Positions 24,253-32,985 of a stretch of DNA of 64,000 bases are shown one piece after another. Within the stretch, counting starts at the first letter, position 1; the number at the start of each line of letters is the position of its first letter. The stretch is from Pseudomarimonas salicorniae (GTDB taxonomy: Bacteria > Pseudomonadota > Gammaproteobacteria > Xanthomonadales > Xanthomonadaceae), in contig NZ_JALNMH010000006.1 of NCBI RefSeq assembly GCF_023156535.1, forward strand, positions 209,221 to 273,220, given 5' to 3'. The notes beneath the pieces were generated by a model. It was not told the origin of the DNA. It saw nothing but the letters and a program-made list of their open reading frames with translations, and ran no database searches. Position numbers and translations under genes: made by a program.

Positions 24253-25104
24253 ATGAGCGTATTGGGCAAGCGGCAGGCGCAGGGCTTCACCCTGGTCGAG
24301 ATGGCCGTGGTGCTGGTGATCATCGCCCTGATCCTGGGCGCGCTCTCGGTGGGCAAGGACATCGTCCGCAACGCCGAGTACCAGAAGATCTCCACCAAGT
24401 TCATCGGCAGCTGGAAAAAGGCCTACGACGAGTACTACCAGCGCACGGGCGTGGTGCTCGGCGACAGCCAGACCTCGCCGACCTACATGGTCAACGGCGA
24501 GGAGGCGCTGATCGCCGGCTCGACCATGAGCGATGGCGGCAACCTTGACGGCGCCCTGCCGGGCGTCCCGTCCAGCTTCACCAACACCGGCCTGCGCATC
24601 TGCCACGGCCAGGGTTACCAGGCCAACACCGTGGGTGCCGGCGATCCGTCGCTGGCGGCGGTCGACCTGCACGACCTGATGGACCGCATCGGTCTGCGCA
24701 TGCCGCCGGGTCGTGGCGAGGGTCGCGAGGACCGTTTCCTCTACAGCGACAGCAATGGCAATCCGGTCGAGCTGCAGATCTGCTTCCAGTGGAACCCGGA
24801 CTCCACCGTGAGCGGAGCCGGCAACGTGATGGTGATCCGTGGCCTGACCCCGGACCTGGCCCGCTTCATCGACCAGCAGGTCGACGGCAAGCCGGATGCG
24901 CTGGAAGGTCGCTTCCGCCAGCAGAATTCCGGTCTCAATGACTCCGCCGGCGCCGAGCCCTCGTCGCAGCGTCCCGGTGTCCAGTGGGCCTCGAACAACA
25001 CGCATGAGTTCGGCGACGCCACCGACGACGCCTTCACCCGTGGCGACAACCGTGACGAGGACCGCGTGTCGCTGGTCACCGCACACTGGGTCATGGATCA
25101 ATGA
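24253..25104 (+). CDS. Type IV pilin-like protein 2 (paralogue of protein 1)
   Basis: A 283-residue prepilin with leader MSVLGKRQAQG cut before FTLVEMAVVLVIIALILGAL. It aligns along its whole length with the preceding gene (YYQRTGVVLGDSQTSPTYMV, RIGLRMPPGRGEGREDRF, DSNGNPVELQICFQWN, GLTPDLARFIDQQVDGKPDA, SNNTHEF), so the two arose by tandem duplication. It has a longer middle insertion with one Cys. GAGGAG precedes the start. It overlaps the next gene by ATGA. Confidence 0.85.
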   Translation: MSVLGKRQAQGFTLVEMAVVLVIIALILGALSVGKDIVRNAEYQKISTKFIGSWKKAYDEYYQRTGVVLGDSQTSPTYMVNGEEALIAGSTMSDGGNLDGALPGVPSSFTNTGLRICHGQGYQANTVGAGDPSLAAVDLHDLMDRIGLRMPPGRGEGREDRFLYSDSNGNPVELQICFQWNPDSTVSGAGNVMVIRGLTPDLARFIDQQVDGKPDALEGRFRQQNSGLNDSAGAEPSSQRPGVQWASNNTHEFGDATDDAFTRGDNRDEDRVSLVTAHWVMDQ

Positions 25105-25628
25105 GTTCGGCTGCGGACGCACGGGTCCGCCTCGCGTCCGCGGACCGTCTTGGCCGGCGTCGCAAGCTCGCCGCCGGCGCCTTCGGGCTGGCCCTTGTGG
25201 GCCTTCTCGGGGCCGCTGCCTGGTACGTCTCCGCTGCGCGCGCCGAGCAGGCCAGTCGCGATGAGCTCGCCCGGGCCGAGATCCAGCTGGCCGAGGCGCG
25301 TGACCGACTGGCCTTGCGCGGGAAGCAGCGTGCGCTCGGCGACGCGCTGGGCGCACTGGCGCGGGAGGCGGAGTCGCGGGGCCTTGCTCCGCAGTTCTGG
25401 TCGGAGCGGCGGATCACCCTCAACGAGATGCGCTATGACCGGCCCACGGCGAACGATGTCGTGGTGTCCACCGCAAATGGCCGTGGTCGGGTCTTCGATA
25501 CCGAGGCGTTCGAGCTCTCGGTGTTCGATCCGAATGAGTCGCTGTTCCAGCTTCCTGCAGGCGAGGGACAGCCGCTGCGCGTGACCCTTCGCGGCAACGC
25601 AATGTTCAGCACACGGGAAGTCGACTGA
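25101..25628 (+). CDS. Pilus assembly inner-membrane protein (MshJ/PilO-like)
   Basis: A 175-residue bitopic protein: a short cytoplasmic N terminus, one membrane helix (LAAGAFGLALVGLLGAAAWYV), a coiled coil (~50-100, SRDELARAEIQLAEARDRLA) and a small periplasmic C-terminal domain ending QPLRVTLRGNAMFSTREVD. That layout matches PilO/GspM/MshJ-type platform proteins, but sequence similarity is too low to be firm. It is translationally coupled to pilin 2 (ATGA) and directly followed by the MshI-like gene. Confidence 0.55.
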   Translation: MSSAADARVRLASADRLGRRRKLAAGAFGLALVGLLGAAAWYVSAARAEQASRDELARAEIQLAEARDRLALRGKQRALGDALGALAREAESRGLAPQFWSERRITLNEMRYDRPTANDVVVSTANGRGRVFDTEAFELSVFDPNESLFQLPAGEGQPLRVTLRGNAMFSTREVD

Positions 25629-26933
25629 ATGCATGCAGCACACGTCACCCATCTCGCCGGCCGCTGGTGGGCGATCGAGGGCGGGACACTCCGTTCGATG
25701 CCCGAGTACCCCGATATCGAGGGGCCGGTGGCGCTGCTCAGCGACCTCGACGGCGCGCACAACGCGGTGCTTGCGCTGCAGGGGAACGCCTCTGCGGCGG
25801 TGCCGCTGATAGAACAACGCCTGCGTCGTGACGGCGTGACCGATGGCGAGAGCCACGTGGAGATGGTCCGGCTCTCGGTGCTGGGGAACAGCTTCCAGGC
25901 CTTGTTCAGCGCCGTGCCGATGGCCGACTGGCAGCGGCTGGTGGGCTGGAGCGAGCAGGGCGGGGACCACCGTCTGCTGTTCCCCCTGCTCAAGGTCGTC
26001 GAGTCCCGCCTTGCGCCCGGCGAGGCGGCGGTGGTGCGCTATGAGCGTCGCGTGTTCTTCCTCTCGGTCGGCAACAAGGCCTGCGCCTATGTCGACGCGT
26101 TGGCGTTCGACGACGATGCCGATAGCGTCGCTGGAAGCCTCGGAGCGCTTGCCGACCGGGTCCGCGCCACGCTGGCTGCCGGCGAGCGGCCGCAGGTCCT
26201 GCACTGGTATGCGCTGGACACTCCGGAGGGGGTGGATGAGCAGTCGCTGGCTTCCTCGTTCGGCGAGGCGGTTGGCCTGGAGCCGCGCATGGCGGCGATG
26301 ACGACGTTGCGCGGCAGTGATGGCGAGAGCTTTCGCTCGGCGCTGCCCGAGCTGTTCAAGGGCCTCCGCCCGTCGTGTTCGGCTAGCCCGAAGCTGTCGC
26401 TGGCCGCCTACGCCGGTGAGCGGATGCTTCCGTGGCTCGCCGCTGCGGCAGCCGTGGCTGCGCTGGTCATCGGCTATCTGGCCTTCGATCTGGATACCGC
26501 CAACGCTGCCCGTGACGAGGCGGCAGCCGAACATCGCGCGGAGGTCGAACAGATCGATGCGACGCTGCGTGCCGAGCCGGCGCCGAGCATCGGAAGTGAG
26601 CTCACCAATACCCGCGCCTTCGTCGAGCGGCTGGCCCGCGCGGAGCGCAATGGCGATCTGGTCGACGAGCTGGGCCGGGTTCGCCAGCTCTCGTCCGAGC
26701 TGGTGCGCATCCTTCGCGTGCGACTGGATCCGGCCACCGGCAAGATGGTGATCGAGGGCGTCATGCTGCCGGGCGAGGGGGCAGAGATGCGTCTCTCGCG
26801 CTTTGTCGACCGGCTGCGCGGGGCGGGGCTGTCTCCGGTCACCGTGCCGCCGCCGCAGGGCAACCAGATTGCCGGATTCTTCTCCTACGCGATCAGCCGC
26901 ACCGCGCAGGTCCGGCCGGAGGCGGGCGCATGA
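25629..26933 (+). CDS. MshI-like pilus assembly protein (GspL/PilM-PilN-like)
   Basis: A 434-residue protein. Residues ~1-255 form a cytoplasmic domain resembling the actin-like part of GspL/PilM. A single membrane helix (MLPWLAAAAAVAALVIGYLAF) precedes a periplasmic part with a coiled coil and a ferredoxin-like PilN/GspL segment (VRLDPATGKMVIEGVMLPGE, MRLSRFVDRLRGAGLSPV). This fused layout is that of MshI/GspL, which link the assembly ATPase to the inner-membrane platform. The start ATG immediately follows the previous TGA, and the end overlaps the next gene by ATGA. Confidence 0.6.
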   Translation: MHAAHVTHLAGRWWAIEGGTLRSMPEYPDIEGPVALLSDLDGAHNAVLALQGNASAAVPLIEQRLRRDGVTDGESHVEMVRLSVLGNSFQALFSAVPMADWQRLVGWSEQGGDHRLLFPLLKVVESRLAPGEAAVVRYERRVFFLSVGNKACAYVDALAFDDDADSVAGSLGALADRVRATLAAGERPQVLHWYALDTPEGVDEQSLASSFGEAVGLEPRMAAMTTLRGSDGESFRSALPELFKGLRPSCSASPKLSLAAYAGERMLPWLAAAAAVAALVIGYLAFDLDTANAARDEAAAEHRAEVEQIDATLRAEPAPSIGSELTNTRAFVERLARAERNGDLVDELGRVRQLSSELVRILRVRLDPATGKMVIEGVMLPGEGAEMRLSRFVDRLRGAGLSPVTVPPPQGNQIAGFFSYAISRTAQVRPEAGA

Positions 26934-27430
26934 AATACCTCGGTCTGATCGCGGCGGGTCTTCTTCTGATCGTGCTGTTGGCCACCTGGAAGCTGGCGGA
27001 CACCCCGCGCAGCCTGCCGCCCGTCAGCGCCGACCGCGCCGGCCTGCAGTCCCAGCTGCGCGAAGCCGACGTCGAGGTGCAGCGGACGAGGGCACTCAAG
27101 TACCAGCTCGACGCACTGGCGCTGGGGGTCTATTCGGGTACCGAGAGCGAGACGGCGCTGGCCTTCGTCAGGCCGCGGCCGGCGATCGATCCCGACGCCC
27201 CGGTAGAGCCCCGGTTCCCCGAGCGTGAGGTCTCGATGATCTACATCGCCCACGGTTTCGAGCGCGCGATGATCGACGGCGTTTACGCCGGCGAGGGGGA
27301 TCGCCTGCCTCACGGCGGCTGGGTGAAGTCGATCTCGCCGGACCGCGTCGTGATCGTCGAGCGCGAGGGCACCCGGACCATTGCGCTTGACCCGCGGGTC
27401 ATCCCGGGTGCGCAGGAGGGCAGGCCATGA
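26930..27430 (+). CDS. MshK/GspB-like periplasmic pilus assembly protein
   Basis: A 166-residue bitopic protein with an N-terminal membrane helix (YLGLIAAGLLLIVLLATWKL), a linker and a C-terminal all-beta segment EVSMIYIAHGFERAMIDGVY then GDRLPHGGWVKSISPDRVVI and TIALDP. This pattern is shared by MshK, PilP and the T2SSB/GspB family, which contact the secretin. The function is assigned by this pattern and by its place four genes upstream of the secretin gene. It overlaps both neighbours by ATGA. Confidence 0.6.
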   Translation: MKYLGLIAAGLLLIVLLATWKLADTPRSLPPVSADRAGLQSQLREADVEVQRTRALKYQLDALALGVYSGTESETALAFVRPRPAIDPDAPVEPRFPEREVSMIYIAHGFERAMIDGVYAGEGDRLPHGGWVKSISPDRVVIVEREGTRTIALDPRVIPGAQEGRP

Positions 27431-28011
27431 GCGGCTCCAAGCGCCTGACCCTGATCCTCGCACCGCTCGTGCTTGCGGCCGCAGCGTATTGGCTGTGGGT
27501 CGGGCCTTCGGCAGAAGTGCCCGACAGCGCCCCCCGGCCGGCAGCCCCGCCGCCTGCCGCTGCGCCCTTGGTCGAGCAGCCGTCAGCCGCCGAGCCGGTG
27601 GCCGTACCTGCACCCTGGATGCTGTCCCGGGACGTGCTGCAGGGCGAGCCCAGGGAGGATCCTGCGGCCGCCGCCCGCGCGGCCAAGGCCACGGCCTACC
27701 AGCAGGTGCAGGACGAGCTGGCGACGCTCACCGCAAACGGTCGCCAGCCGAGCATCGCCGAGGTCGACAAGGTGCTGCAGCGGATCACCGAGGTCGAGGG
27801 CCGCAGCCAGGTGGCCGGCGTCGATATCGCGGCGGTCCGCCGGCACATGGCGATCGCGGCCGAGATGCAGACCCTCGCTGTCGAACTGCAGACGCTCAGC
27901 GCGCAGGGCGCCGGGAGCGACACCGCGCGGGTTCAGGCCTTGATCAAGCGGATGGAAGCGCTGCGCGAGGACCTGGTCGCCAGCCCGGTGGTGGTAGCCC
28001 CGCAACCATGA
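27427..28011 (+). CDS. Small membrane-anchored pilus-operon protein of unknown function
   Basis: A 194-residue protein: a membrane helix (LTLILAPLVLAAAAYWLWV), a Pro/Ala-rich periplasmic linker (~30-65) and a helical C-terminal half with coiled-coil potential (AYQQVQDELATLTANGRQPS, VDKVLQRITEVEGRSQVAGV, VQALIKRMEALREDL). I do not recognise the family. ATGA overlaps on both sides place it firmly in the assembly block, so an inner-membrane scaffold or chaperone role is possible, but this is inference. Confidence 0.55.
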   Translation: MSGSKRLTLILAPLVLAAAAYWLWVGPSAEVPDSAPRPAAPPPAAAPLVEQPSAAEPVAVPAPWMLSRDVLQGEPREDPAAAARAAKATAYQQVQDELATLTANGRQPSIAEVDKVLQRITEVEGRSQVAGVDIAAVRRHMAIAAEMQTLAVELQTLSAQGAGSDTARVQALIKRMEALREDLVASPVVVAPQP

Positions 28012-28754
28012 GCGGCGCGCGGCCATTGCCCGCATCGGCCGCCCAGGCCCGCCTGCAGCGCGGCTATTCGTTCGTCGAGCTGGCGATCTCCGTGGTGGTG
28101 ATCGGGATCATCGCCGGCGCCGCCTACACCGCCTACAACCGGCAGGGCGCCGGCCGCGAGAGCGTGGCCGCGCTGGCGCGCGGCGAGGTGCTCAACCAGT
28201 CGATTCGCGCATTCGCCCTGCACAACCACCGGTTGCCCTGTCCGGACACCGACGGCGACGGCCGCGAGGGCGATGCCGCCGGCAGCTGTCCGGCCAATGT
28301 CGAGCTTGGCTGGGTGCCCTACGAATCGCTGGGCCTCGAGAGACCGACGGTCTCGGCGCGAGAGGTGTATGCCGTGTTCCGCCGCGCCGCGGATGGGGCA
28401 GACCTCGTCGCCCCGGCTGCCAGCCCGAACCGCAACGACCTGATCCGCAGCCTGACCGCGGCCTCGGCGCTTGCGCCCAGCAATTCGAACGTGTTCCTCA
28501 CCGGCGAGGGCAACCGCACCGGCGCCGAGGACTGCTCCGCCAATGTCGTGATGCATGCGGCGTTTGCGGTGGTGGTGCCCAACAGCGATGCCGACGGCGA
28601 CGGCAGTTTCTTCGATGGTGTCCACGCCGGGCTTCCCGGCAGCGGCCGCTGCCTTGCCTCGCCGAACGGCGCCGCACGCAATGGCTATGACGACGCCGTT
28701 GCGATGACCGGCTTCTCCACCTTGATCGGTCTCGCTCTCGACGACGTTCTCTGA
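28008..28754 (+). CDS. Prepilin-like protein 3 with LPCPD/DxDGDG loops (short form)
   Basis: A 248-residue prepilin. The leader ends LQRG before YSFVELAISVVVIGIIAGAA, with Glu at +5. The body has NHRLPCPDTDGDGREG, a Cys-and-Asp loop that looks able to bind calcium, and a second acidic block DADGDGSFFDGVHAG. It ends NGYDDAVAMTGFSTLIGLAL. The prepilin-like proteins at 35962, 37797 and 38939 share the LPCPD loop, and the last two also share the YDD block, but all three continue into long helical tails; this one stops there. Probably a minor pilin. It overlaps the previous gene by ATGA. Confidence 0.75.
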   Translation: MSGARPLPASAAQARLQRGYSFVELAISVVVIGIIAGAAYTAYNRQGAGRESVAALARGEVLNQSIRAFALHNHRLPCPDTDGDGREGDAAGSCPANVELGWVPYESLGLERPTVSAREVYAVFRRAADGADLVAPAASPNRNDLIRSLTAASALAPSNSNVFLTGEGNRTGAEDCSANVVMHAAFAVVVPNSDADGDGSFFDGVHAGLPGSGRCLASPNGAARNGYDDAVAMTGFSTLIGLALDDVL

Positions 28755-28792
28755 CTCCTCTTTCCCTCTTGCTACGCACAAGGCTCAGACAC

Positions 28793-30520
28793 ATGGTCAA
28801 CGACGCTCGCTCCCCTTCGCTCCCGCGCCCGCGCCTTGCCCGTCATGCGTTGGCCGTTGCCGTGGCAGCCATGGCGCTTGGCGGCTGCACCGGGGTACCG
28901 CGCAAGAGCACCCAGTCGCTGGCGCCGGTCGACGAGCACACGCTTGACCGCATGGCCGAGCACACCGTGGCCGAGTCGGCCAAGCTGGCCGAGGTGCAGC
29001 AGCGGCTGTTCGAGGAGCTGCAGCGGGTGCAGCAGGCGCAGCCGGCCCCGCCCGTCGTGCCGCAGTACGACCCGCTGGAGGACCAGCTGGTCAGCATCCG
29101 CATGTACGAGGCGGACGTCGGCCAGCTGCTCTGGGCGATGTCCGAGCAGCTCGGCATGAACCTGATGCTCGACCCGCGCGTGGTGCAGACCGGACGCAGG
29201 TCGAGCATCAACCTCAGCAACGTCACCGCGCGCGAGGTCTTCGATCACATCCTGCGCGCCTTCGACCTTCATGGTGAGGTGCAGGGCAAGACGCTGATCG
29301 TCAATCTGATGGAGGAAAAGGTCTATGACCTCGACTTCCTCAACACCGCGCTGTCGGTGGATATCTCCTCGGGCGGCAACGTGTTCGGCGCCAATCAGTC
29401 GACAGGTGGCGGCGGCGGCGGAGGCTCCAGCGGCGGTGGCTCGAACGCGCTGCGCAGCGATTTCGCGCTGTCGGGCGGGCTGGGCGAGCAGACCAGCGTG
29501 CACGCCGAGCTGGAGGAGGCGCTGGCCAGTCTGATCGGCGAGGGCGGCGGTGGCCGCCGTGCCCAGGATGGTGCCGAGGACGCCGATCCGGTGCCTGCCG
29601 GCATGTACAACCTCAACTCGGTGACCGGCACCCTGTTCGTCCGCGCCCGGCCTTCGCAGGTGCGCGCGGTGGAAAGCCTGATCAGCCGCTACAAGGCGGT
29701 ACTCGGTCGCCAGGTGCAGATCGAGGCGCAGCTGATCGACGTCGAACTCAAGGATGGCTTCCAGTGGGGTGTCGACTGGAACGTGCTGCGCAACCACGTC
29801 GCCGGGGTCATCGGCCGTGCCCCCATCGCCGTCGATCCGGCGACCGCCCTACTGCCGCCGGGGCCGGGCGCCGAGCTGCCGGTGCGCACCCTGACCCTGC
29901 CGGCGCAGACCATCGGCTCGGCGGCCGGAAATGCCCTGGGCCTTGGCTACCAGCGGAACTCGTTCTCCGTGGCCATCGATGCCCTGCGCAACTTCGGCAA
30001 CGTCAAGGTGCTGTCCAATCCGAGCATCCGCGCCCGCAATGGCTCGCCGGCGCTGCTTTCGGTCGGCACCAACATCCGCTACCTGTCCAGTTCCTCGGTG
30101 ACGGTCACCAATCCCGGCGGCGGTGCGACCACCACCTCTTCCGATGCCCAGACCGACTCGTTGTTCTCCGGCATCGTGGTCGGCGTGGTGCCCTTCATCC
30201 GCGCCGACCGGCAGGTCGAGATCCTGATCCATCCGATGCAGACGGATGTCGATCCGAACAGCCTGCAGCTGGTCGATGCCGGCGGTGGCACCCGGGTGAC
30301 CCTGCCGGTCATCAACTTCAAGGGCATGACCACTACGCTCGGCCTGCGAGATGGCGACACGGTACTCATCGGCGGCCTGATCGATCAGAAGCTGGGCCGC
30401 AGCAACAGCGGCGTGCCGGGGCTCTCCGACGTGCCCGGCGTGGGCAAGTTCTTTGATCGCACCGCCGACTCCCACGCCAGCCGCGAGCTGGTCATGGTGC
30501 TGAAGGTGCGCGTGCTGTGA
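28793..30520 (+). CDS. mshL: MSHA-type secretin, lipoprotein
   Basis: A 575-residue outer-membrane secretin. The lipobox LGGC places the lipidated Cys at residue 32. The N-terminal part has a secretin N domain (VSIRMYEADVGQLLWAMSEQ, INLSNVTAREVFDHILRAFD) with a Gly/Ser-rich insertion (~200-225). The C-terminal secretin domain shows QVQIEAQLIDVELKDGFQWG, NVKVLSNPSIRARNGSPALL and NFKGMTTTLGLRDGDTVLIG then GLSDVPGVGKFF. It forms the pilus exit channel. Start 28793 has AAGG upstream. It overlaps the next gene by GTGA. Confidence 0.88.
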   Translation: MVNDARSPSLPRPRLARHALAVAVAAMALGGCTGVPRKSTQSLAPVDEHTLDRMAEHTVAESAKLAEVQQRLFEELQRVQQAQPAPPVVPQYDPLEDQLVSIRMYEADVGQLLWAMSEQLGMNLMLDPRVVQTGRRSSINLSNVTAREVFDHILRAFDLHGEVQGKTLIVNLMEEKVYDLDFLNTALSVDISSGGNVFGANQSTGGGGGGGSSGGGSNALRSDFALSGGLGEQTSVHAELEEALASLIGEGGGGRRAQDGAEDADPVPAGMYNLNSVTGTLFVRARPSQVRAVESLISRYKAVLGRQVQIEAQLIDVELKDGFQWGVDWNVLRNHVAGVIGRAPIAVDPATALLPPGPGAELPVRTLTLPAQTIGSAAGNALGLGYQRNSFSVAIDALRNFGNVKVLSNPSIRARNGSPALLSVGTNIRYLSSSSVTVTNPGGGATTTSSDAQTDSLFSGIVVGVVPFIRADRQVEILIHPMQTDVDPNSLQLVDAGGGTRVTLPVINFKGMTTTLGLRDGDTVLIGGLIDQKLGRSNSGVPGLSDVPGVGKFFDRTADSHASRELVMVLKVRVL

Positions 30521-31500
30521 GCCTGATGTACTCGGCCCTGAGCGCGATGGAAGGCGAGGGCACCCAGCCCGCGCCGGCCAGCGCCGATCGGCCGGGTACC
30601 CGGTTCAATGGGCGCGGGCAGCGCCTGGTGATGGCCGCCGTCCTGCTGCTGCTGCTCATCGCGGGCCTCGGAGTGGCGTGGATGCTGTTGCGCGGCGAGG
30701 CGACCCCGATGGCAGCCAACGGATCCGTCCAGGCGGCGCCTGCCCAGCCTGTCGCCGCTGTGCAGGCCCAACCGGCAAGTGCGCCCGCGGCGGCCCTCGT
30801 GGTCCCATCGCAGCGCCCCGGGATCGAGCCTCCGGTAGCGGTTGCAGAAGACGTACCCGCGCCCCCGGCCGCGCTCGTCGACGCGGGGCAGTCCCCGTCC
30901 GAGCCCGGATCGGTGGTGGACACGGGAGCCTTGTCGGTAGGGCGGGCGCCTGTCGTGGCCGAGACGGGCGCCGAGCCGGATCAGCAGGCCGTCGCCGGCG
31001 TAGCCGAGGCCGCGGACGAGGCGGCACCCGCGCCCGCCACGGCCGAGGGCGAATTGCATTTCGTGGTTCATCCGCGGGGCGAGACGGCGCAGCCGGCACC
31101 GTCGCCGGCCCGCCTGGCTGCCAGCGCGCCGGATCCGGCCGCGGTGCAGCGCTGGGTCAGCGAGCTTGAGTCGGCGATCGCCGTGGATGACCGCGAGGCC
31201 GGGCGCGCTGCGCTCGAGGCCCTTGAAGGCCTGCTTGCCAGCGAGAGCCTTACGCTGCAGCGCTACCAGGCCTGGTGGGCGATGTCCGGGGGGCAGGACA
31301 CGCTTGCCTACCAGCGCTACCAACGCATTGCTGAGCGCCTGCCGGGCGACCAGAACGCGAATCTCAACCTGGCCCTGCTCGACTGGCGCGCCGGACGCCT
31401 CGACTCGGCGCGCGAGCGGATCGGCCTGCTGCGCCTTCGGCATGCGGACTCCGCCCTGGTCGAGCGCCATTGGCGGGCAATGAACGAGCAGGAGCGCTGA
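30517..31500 (+). CDS. MshN-like TPR protein
   Basis: A 327-residue bitopic protein starting GTG (GTGA overlap) with MSLMYSALSAMEGEG, which resembles the short conserved N terminus of MshN/GspB-type proteins. One membrane helix (RLVMAAVLLLLLIAGLGVAWML) and a Pro/Ala-rich linker follow. The C terminus (~205-325) has TPR-like helices (AGRAALEALEGLLASESLTL, ANLNLALLDWRAGRLDSARE, LLRLRHADSALVERHWRAMN). In Vibrio, MshN lies next to MshL and MshM, as here. It probably helps secretin assembly. Confidence 0.65.
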   Translation: MSLMYSALSAMEGEGTQPAPASADRPGTRFNGRGQRLVMAAVLLLLLIAGLGVAWMLLRGEATPMAANGSVQAAPAQPVAAVQAQPASAPAAALVVPSQRPGIEPPVAVAEDVPAPPAALVDAGQSPSEPGSVVDTGALSVGRAPVVAETGAEPDQQAVAGVAEAADEAAPAPATAEGELHFVVHPRGETAQPAPSPARLAASAPDPAAVQRWVSELESAIAVDDREAGRAALEALEGLLASESLTLQRYQAWWAMSGGQDTLAYQRYQRIAERLPGDQNANLNLALLDWRAGRLDSARERIGLLRLRHADSALVERHWRAMNEQER

Positions 31501-32984
31501 TGTCCGGCCCGCTGCCTGCCCACTTGCTGCACCTCGGACTGCTGCGCAGCCCGTTCCCGAGTACGCCGGATGCCTGGCACTACTTCGATGGCAACGGCCT
31601 GCGCGAACGGCTGGCCGAGGTCCTGCATTGCGTCATCGCGCGCAAGGGATTCGTGCTGATCACCGGCGAGGTGGGGCTGGGCAAGAGCACCCTGCTGCGC
31701 CGGCTGGTCACCCGGCTGGGCGAGGAGCAATGTCGGGTCGCCCTGGTCATGAACACCCACCTGCGCGGAAACGAGCTGCTGCGTGCGGTGTTGCGCGATC
31801 TGGGGCTGACACCGGGGAACTCATTCGACGATGACCTCGCCGCCTTCAACAGCTATCTGATCGAGCGCCATCATGCTGGCGAGACGGTCGCCCTGGTCAT
31901 CGACGACGCGCAGAACCTGTGCCCGGAGTCGCTCGAGCTGATCCGCCTGCTGAGCAATCTCGAGACCTCCCAGTACAAGCTGGTTCAGATCGTCCTCTGC
32001 GGACAGCCCGAACTGCTCGACACGCTTGGCCAGCCGAGGATCCGCCAGCTCGCGAGCCGGATCAGCAAGCACGTGGAGCTGCTGCCCCTGTCAGAGGATG
32101 AAGCTGCGCGTTATGTGCGCTTCCGCCTTGACTGCGCGGGGGCGGACGGGATCCGGCTGTCGGCCGGGGCGCTGCGTTGCCTGTACCGGGACAGCAGGGG
32201 CAATCCGCGGCGCATGCACCTGCTGTTGGACACCTGCCTCTACGGACTGGTGGCTGGAGGCGGGCGCGAGATCGGTGCTGACCTGGTGCGACGGGCGAGC
32301 GCCGAGGCGGGCCTGCTCCAGCGCGGCAGCCGTGGCGGGCCCACACGACCGACACGGCTTGCCGCCAGCGTCTTCATGGCGGCCTGCGCGCTGGCACTGC
32401 TGGCCTTCAGCCTGCTGCGCCAGGGACCGGCCAGCGCCAGCGTCGAGGCGTCCGTTGCAGCCCCGGGGCGGCTGCCTGCCCCTCTTCCGGAAGTCGCTGG
32501 CCCGACGTCGGAGGTCGATTCGTTCGCACTGTGCCTGCAGCGGCTGACCGGCCTTGATCCCGTCGATGCGGCGGCGTCGGTGGCCGAGCCCGGCGTCCTG
32601 GCCGGGCGCCTCTACGCTCTGGGCTCGCCGGTCGAGCTGGTTCAGCTTCCACCGGACCTTGAGCTGCGCCGCCCGGCCGTGGGCTGCCTTGCCGACCCGC
32701 AATCCGGTGTCGCGGGGTGGCTGGCATGGCGACCGGAGCTGGTCGCTGCGGATTTTGCCCTGGGCCGTCAGGGCGAGCCGGTTCGCGCCCTCCAGGCACG
32801 CCTTGCCGAAGCCGGCTTCTACCGGTCTGCGCTGGATGGCGAGGTCGGGCCGCGCACGGTGGCGGCACTGGCCAGCTTCCAGCGCGAGCGCGGCCTGCCC
32901 GCGACCGGCTACCCCGATGCCCTGACCCGATATCTGCTTGAACACGATGCGGCGCCCGTGGGTGCTGCAAGCGAGGACTCCTGA
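31500..32984 (+). CDS. ExeA/MshM-type AAA ATPase with peptidoglycan-binding domain
   Basis: A 494-residue protein. Residues ~1-270 are an AAA+ ATPase: LHLGLLRSPFPSTPDAWHYF, Walker A GEVGLGKST, Walker B ALVIDDAQNL, then LLSNLETSQYKLVQIVLCGQ. A membrane helix follows (AASVFMAACALALLAFSLL), then a periplasmic part ending in a peptidoglycan-binding domain (GEPVRALQARLAEAGFYRSA, GPRTVAALASFQRERGLP). This is the ExeA/GspA architecture, whose members help the secretin pass the cell wall; Vibrio MshM is its MSHA relative. The start ATG shares one base with the preceding TGA. Confidence 0.82.
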   Translation: MSGPLPAHLLHLGLLRSPFPSTPDAWHYFDGNGLRERLAEVLHCVIARKGFVLITGEVGLGKSTLLRRLVTRLGEEQCRVALVMNTHLRGNELLRAVLRDLGLTPGNSFDDDLAAFNSYLIERHHAGETVALVIDDAQNLCPESLELIRLLSNLETSQYKLVQIVLCGQPELLDTLGQPRIRQLASRISKHVELLPLSEDEAARYVRFRLDCAGADGIRLSAGALRCLYRDSRGNPRRMHLLLDTCLYGLVAGGGREIGADLVRRASAEAGLLQRGSRGGPTRPTRLAASVFMAACALALLAFSLLRQGPASASVEASVAAPGRLPAPLPEVAGPTSEVDSFALCLQRLTGLDPVDAAASVAEPGVLAGRLYALGSPVELVQLPPDLELRRPAVGCLADPQSGVAGWLAWRPELVAADFALGRQGEPVRALQARLAEAGFYRSALDGEVGPRTVAALASFQRERGLPATGYPDALTRYLLEHDAAPVGAASEDS

Positions 32985-32985
32985 C